DNA of 8,362 nucleotides from Spirochaetaceae bacterium (GTDB taxonomy: Bacteria > Spirochaetota > Spirochaetia > Treponematales > Breznakiellaceae), in contig JAIRMY010000090.1 in assembly GCA_031258335.1 (NCBI GenBank), forward strand, positions 1 to 8,362, given 5' to 3'. This document shows, in pieces, positions 6,437 to 8,362 of the stretch. Positions within the stretch are counted from its first letter, which is position 1, and each line of letters starts with the position of its first letter. Below the pieces are notes generated by a model. It had not been told where the DNA came from and made no database searches. It saw only the letters and a program-made list of their open reading frames with translations. The translations under genes were made by a program, and so were the position numbers.

Positions 6437-7604
6437 GCCGTATCATGATGCTTTCGGCGCGTTCCTTGTAACGGTCAGGCGACTCGAATGCCGCTTCTTC
6501 AAGATAGGCAATGGCCTCGTTGTTTTTACCCGCGCTTGCGGCGTTCACGCCAAGAGCGTACTTTACAAGCGCCGAATCCGCGCCGTACTGCAAAGCGGTA
6601 ATGTAGTAAGTCTCCGCCAGGTCGAATTCATTGTTGTCGTAAGCGAGCAAGCCCAGATAGTAGTAAGCGGCATAGTGCGTCGGTTTTTGGTACAGGGCGG
6701 CAAGGAAATAGGAGGAACTGTTTTCCAAATCCCTGTCCGCATACGCCTGCTGCCCAGCCTCTATGAGTTCGACAAAAGTCTTTCTGCCCGCAATATAGCT
6801 GTTGTAATCGACGCGCATCTTTTCCAGGCTGTTCCAACTCGTCAGCCTGTTTAACACGGCCTGCGAATTTTCACCCGCGGATTTTGACGGTGAAAGCAGC
6901 ATAAACGCTTCGGTTATCGCCCGGAAATAATCCCCGTTTCCTCCGCTGTTAAGGAAAAACGAGACTATGGCCCATGAAATGGGCTGAAAGTATTCCGTCA
7001 TCCCGTTTACATCCGCCAAAAATACCGATTCCAGCGAAGGCTGGTACGCTCCCATGTTTTTTACCGTTTCCAGCCATGCAAGGTTTTCTTCGTAGAAGAG
7101 TTCACGGATTTCCGGGTCAAATCTCAGCGTATTAAAGTAAATGGCAAAGCCTTCCCGCATCCACGATGGCGGGTATGGGACAAACGCCCGTATAAACTGG
7201 ATAAAAGCCTGATGGGGCAGCATACGCGCTTCATCCGGGGAACCTCTGTTCACAATGAGTTCCCGGCGCTCAGGCTGGCTGTAGTGCAGGTATACGGCGC
7301 CATCTCTTGTAGAACCGAGCTTTGACATCACATAACTATCGTAATCCGCTTTTTTTGCGAACGCCGTTACCCGAAGAGGTCCGGACATGGCGGCGGGATC
7401 GAAACGGAACAATCTGTTGTAAACGTCAAACCTAAGCTCCAGTTCGCGGCAAAGGGTTTCCGCGTCGTAACTACCGCCATCGGAAATAACGTTAAAATAC
7501 TGATTTCTAACCTCAACCCTAATCGGACTGGTAACATCGTACTGCGCCGCTAAAGGCGCGGACAGGGCTATGGCGGACAACAAGACGCTTAAGGTTTTTT
7601 TCAT
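6429..7604 (-). CDS. Secreted TPR protein with degenerate peptidase-MA-like domain
   Basis: 391 residues. Residues 1-20 form a signal peptide (MKK, hydrophobic core, APLAA before Q21), so the protein is exported, with no lipobox Cys. The middle region (about 30-260) resembles gluzincin-type peptidase-MA domains: LPHQAFIQFI (129-138) sits where HExxH would be, and PSWMREGFAIYF (146-157) matches the downstream W..EG.A segment holding the third zinc ligand (E151). H131 remains, but the catalytic Glu is Q132 and the second His is I135, so it is probably not an active metallopeptidase. Residues about 280-390 hold roughly three TPR units (for example AAYYYLGLLAYDNNEFDLAETYYITALQYG, 312-341, written here as one repeat region), suggesting protein binding in the periplasm. 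GGGAGG 5 bases upstream supports ATG 7604. It follows the Asp23-like gene after 40 bases and is probably co-transcribed. Function unknown. Confidence 0.85.
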   Translation of the reverse strand: MKKTLSVLLSAIALSAPLAAQYDVTSPIRVEVRNQYFNVISDGGSYDAETLCRELELRFDVYNRLFRFDPAAMSGPLRVTAFAKKADYDSYVMSKLGSTRDGAVYLHYSQPERRELIVNRGSPDEARMLPHQAFIQFIRAFVPYPPSWMREGFAIYFNTLRFDPEIRELFYEENLAWLETVKNMGAYQPSLESVFLADVNGMTEYFQPISWAIVSFFLNSGGNGDYFRAITEAFMLLSPSKSAGENSQAVLNRLTSWNSLEKMRVDYNSYIAGRKTFVELIEAGQQAYADRDLENSSSYFLAALYQKPTHYAAYYYLGLLAYDNNEFDLAETYYITALQYGADSALVKYALGVNAASAGKNNEAIAYLEEAAFESPDRYKERAESIMIRLR

Positions 7605-7609
7605 TTCTT

Positions 7610-7615
7610 CCTCCC
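7610..7615 (-). promoter_or_regulatory. Strong ribosome binding site of the TPR gene
   Basis: GGGAGG on the minus strand, 5 bases before the ATG at 7604. It is the strongest Shine-Dalgarno match in the window and confirms the start that yields a clean signal peptide. Confidence 0.8.
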
Positions 7616-7644
7616 AGTAAGGAAATCTCTACAGGCGCATTCCC

Positions 7645-8362
7645 CTATAAGACGGCCTGCGTATACACTGCTTCAATAATTTTATCTATTATGATGTTGA
7701 CTTCTTCAATAAGAATTCCAGTGTACTTCTCTATATTTTCGGTAACATAGCGGCGAAGTTCACTAATTTTTTTTTCCAACTCGGTTCCAAAGTCAACATC
7801 TATGGTTATGACAAGCTCGTAGCCGGTTTCCGTGTCTTTTACATTGATTTTTTTGACGTGGAAGCCGCTGTTGAATTCGTTTACGCAGTTTTTCACCATC
7901 AAACTCAAGGCTTTTCCTGAAATAACCAGTTTCTGGGGAATGGAGTACGCGGGGCGTACAAGAGATTTTTCGTGAAGCATGGGGACGGACTGTATAGGGA
8001 CTTGAACCTTGGGGCGCTTTAACACGGCGATGGGCGAAAAAAATATTCCGGGGTAACCACGTTTTACCTCGACTGATGGCACGGGGATGATGTGCTTTCC
8101 TTCGACGCGCCGCGTCCTGAGCGCGGTATCTACCTCGTCCTGGGAGGCGACCTCTTCGATTTTGATGATTCTGTCAGGCAGAGGAAGCTGGAGCCGCGCC
8201 GCTATCTTGTTTACCATCTTTTCAGAAGTTCCGAGTATGAGGACGCTGGAAAATTTTTCCGTTTGTAGCTTGCGCGCCACATCATCACGGCGTTCCTTTT
8301 CATCGAATACCGCCGCCTTGACCGCCGCCATGAACGATTTTTCTTCTTTTGCCGAATGTCCG
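7645..8362 (-). CDS. Asp23/Gls24-like C-terminal domain protein, probably 5'-truncated by window edge
   Basis: Role unknown. The frame stays open from the stop (7645-7647) through the ATG at 8331 to the right edge, reading GHSAKEEKSF before that Met. No good Shine-Dalgarno precedes the ATG, so the gene probably begins outside the window. Counting from that Met (228 residues), residues about 28-105 are a compact alpha/beta-looking part with VLILGTSEKMVNKIAARL and, later, GKHIIPVPSVEVKRGYPG; I do not recognise a named domain with certainty, though it could be the end of a P-loop NTPase-type protein. Residues about 130-217 look like an Asp23/Gls24 domain: ELVITIDVDFGTELEKKI, then VTENIEKYTGILIEEVNIII, matching the family's alternating strand and E.MTGL.V.EVNV pattern. 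No signal peptide or membrane segment is visible, so it is likely cytoplasmic. It precedes the TPR gene in the same operon. Confidence 0.75.
   Translation of the reverse strand, partial: GHSAKEEKSFMAAVKAAVFDEKERRDDVARKLQTEKFSSVLILGTSEKMVNKIAARLQLPLPDRIIKIEEVASQDEVDTALRTRRVEGKHIIPVPSVEVKRGYPGIFFSPIAVLKRPKVQVPIQSVPMLHEKSLVRPAYSIPQKLVISGKALSLMVKNCVNEFNSGFHVKKINVKDTETGYELVITIDVDFGTELEKKISELRRYVTENIEKYTGILIEEVNIIIDKIIEAVYTQAVL

Noticed and set aside
6506..6527. AGGC-AATG-GCCT with TTTTT as a + strand terminator for pcnB
   Set aside because: Only a 4-bp stem, a gap before the T-run, and it lies within the coding sequence of the TPR gene.

Overview
The window looks like chromosomal DNA of a spirochaete, most likely a Treponema of moderate GC (perhaps the termite-gut group). 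This is an inference from recalled family resemblance: a methionyl-tRNA synthetase of archaeal/eukaryotic type (KFSKS motif, four CxxC pairs), a compact poly(A) polymerase, and an Asp23-like protein with an uncommon N-terminal half. No rRNA, tRNA, CRISPR array, transposase or phage gene was seen. Coding density is very high and no gene-free stretch exceeds about 120 bases.

Layout: the left half is read on the + strand. metG is cut by the left edge and stops at 2027. livM starts 2 bases later (2030-3031), and a GT4 glycosyltransferase follows (3096-4226). This is a plausible co-transcribed set, but the functions are unrelated: translation, branched-chain amino acid import and glycan synthesis. 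A 120-base gap then carries a weak hairpin and a good sigma70-type promoter for an alpha/beta hydrolase (4355-5305). The promoter sits so close to the gene that the mRNA may be leaderless. pcnB follows (5345-6436), and its only usable starts are TTG or the ATT directly before it.

The right part is read on the - strand. A protein with an Asp23/Gls24-like C-terminal domain is open at the right edge (stop at 7645). Next comes a secreted TPR protein whose peptidase-like domain has lost its HExxH motif (7604-6429). It converges on pcnB with an 8-base overlap. Its probable intrinsic terminator, a stem followed by eight U, lies inside the coding sequence of pcnB.

The most notable points are the perfect 18-bp palindrome inside the 3' end of metG, the antisense terminator embedded in pcnB, the non-ATG start of pcnB (recalling the AUU start of E. 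coli pcnB), the possible leaderless hydrolase mRNA, the degenerate peptidase-TPR protein, and the two-part Asp23-like protein, which is probably longer than the window shows. I see no complete new multi-gene system. The two minus-strand genes are the least explained part.
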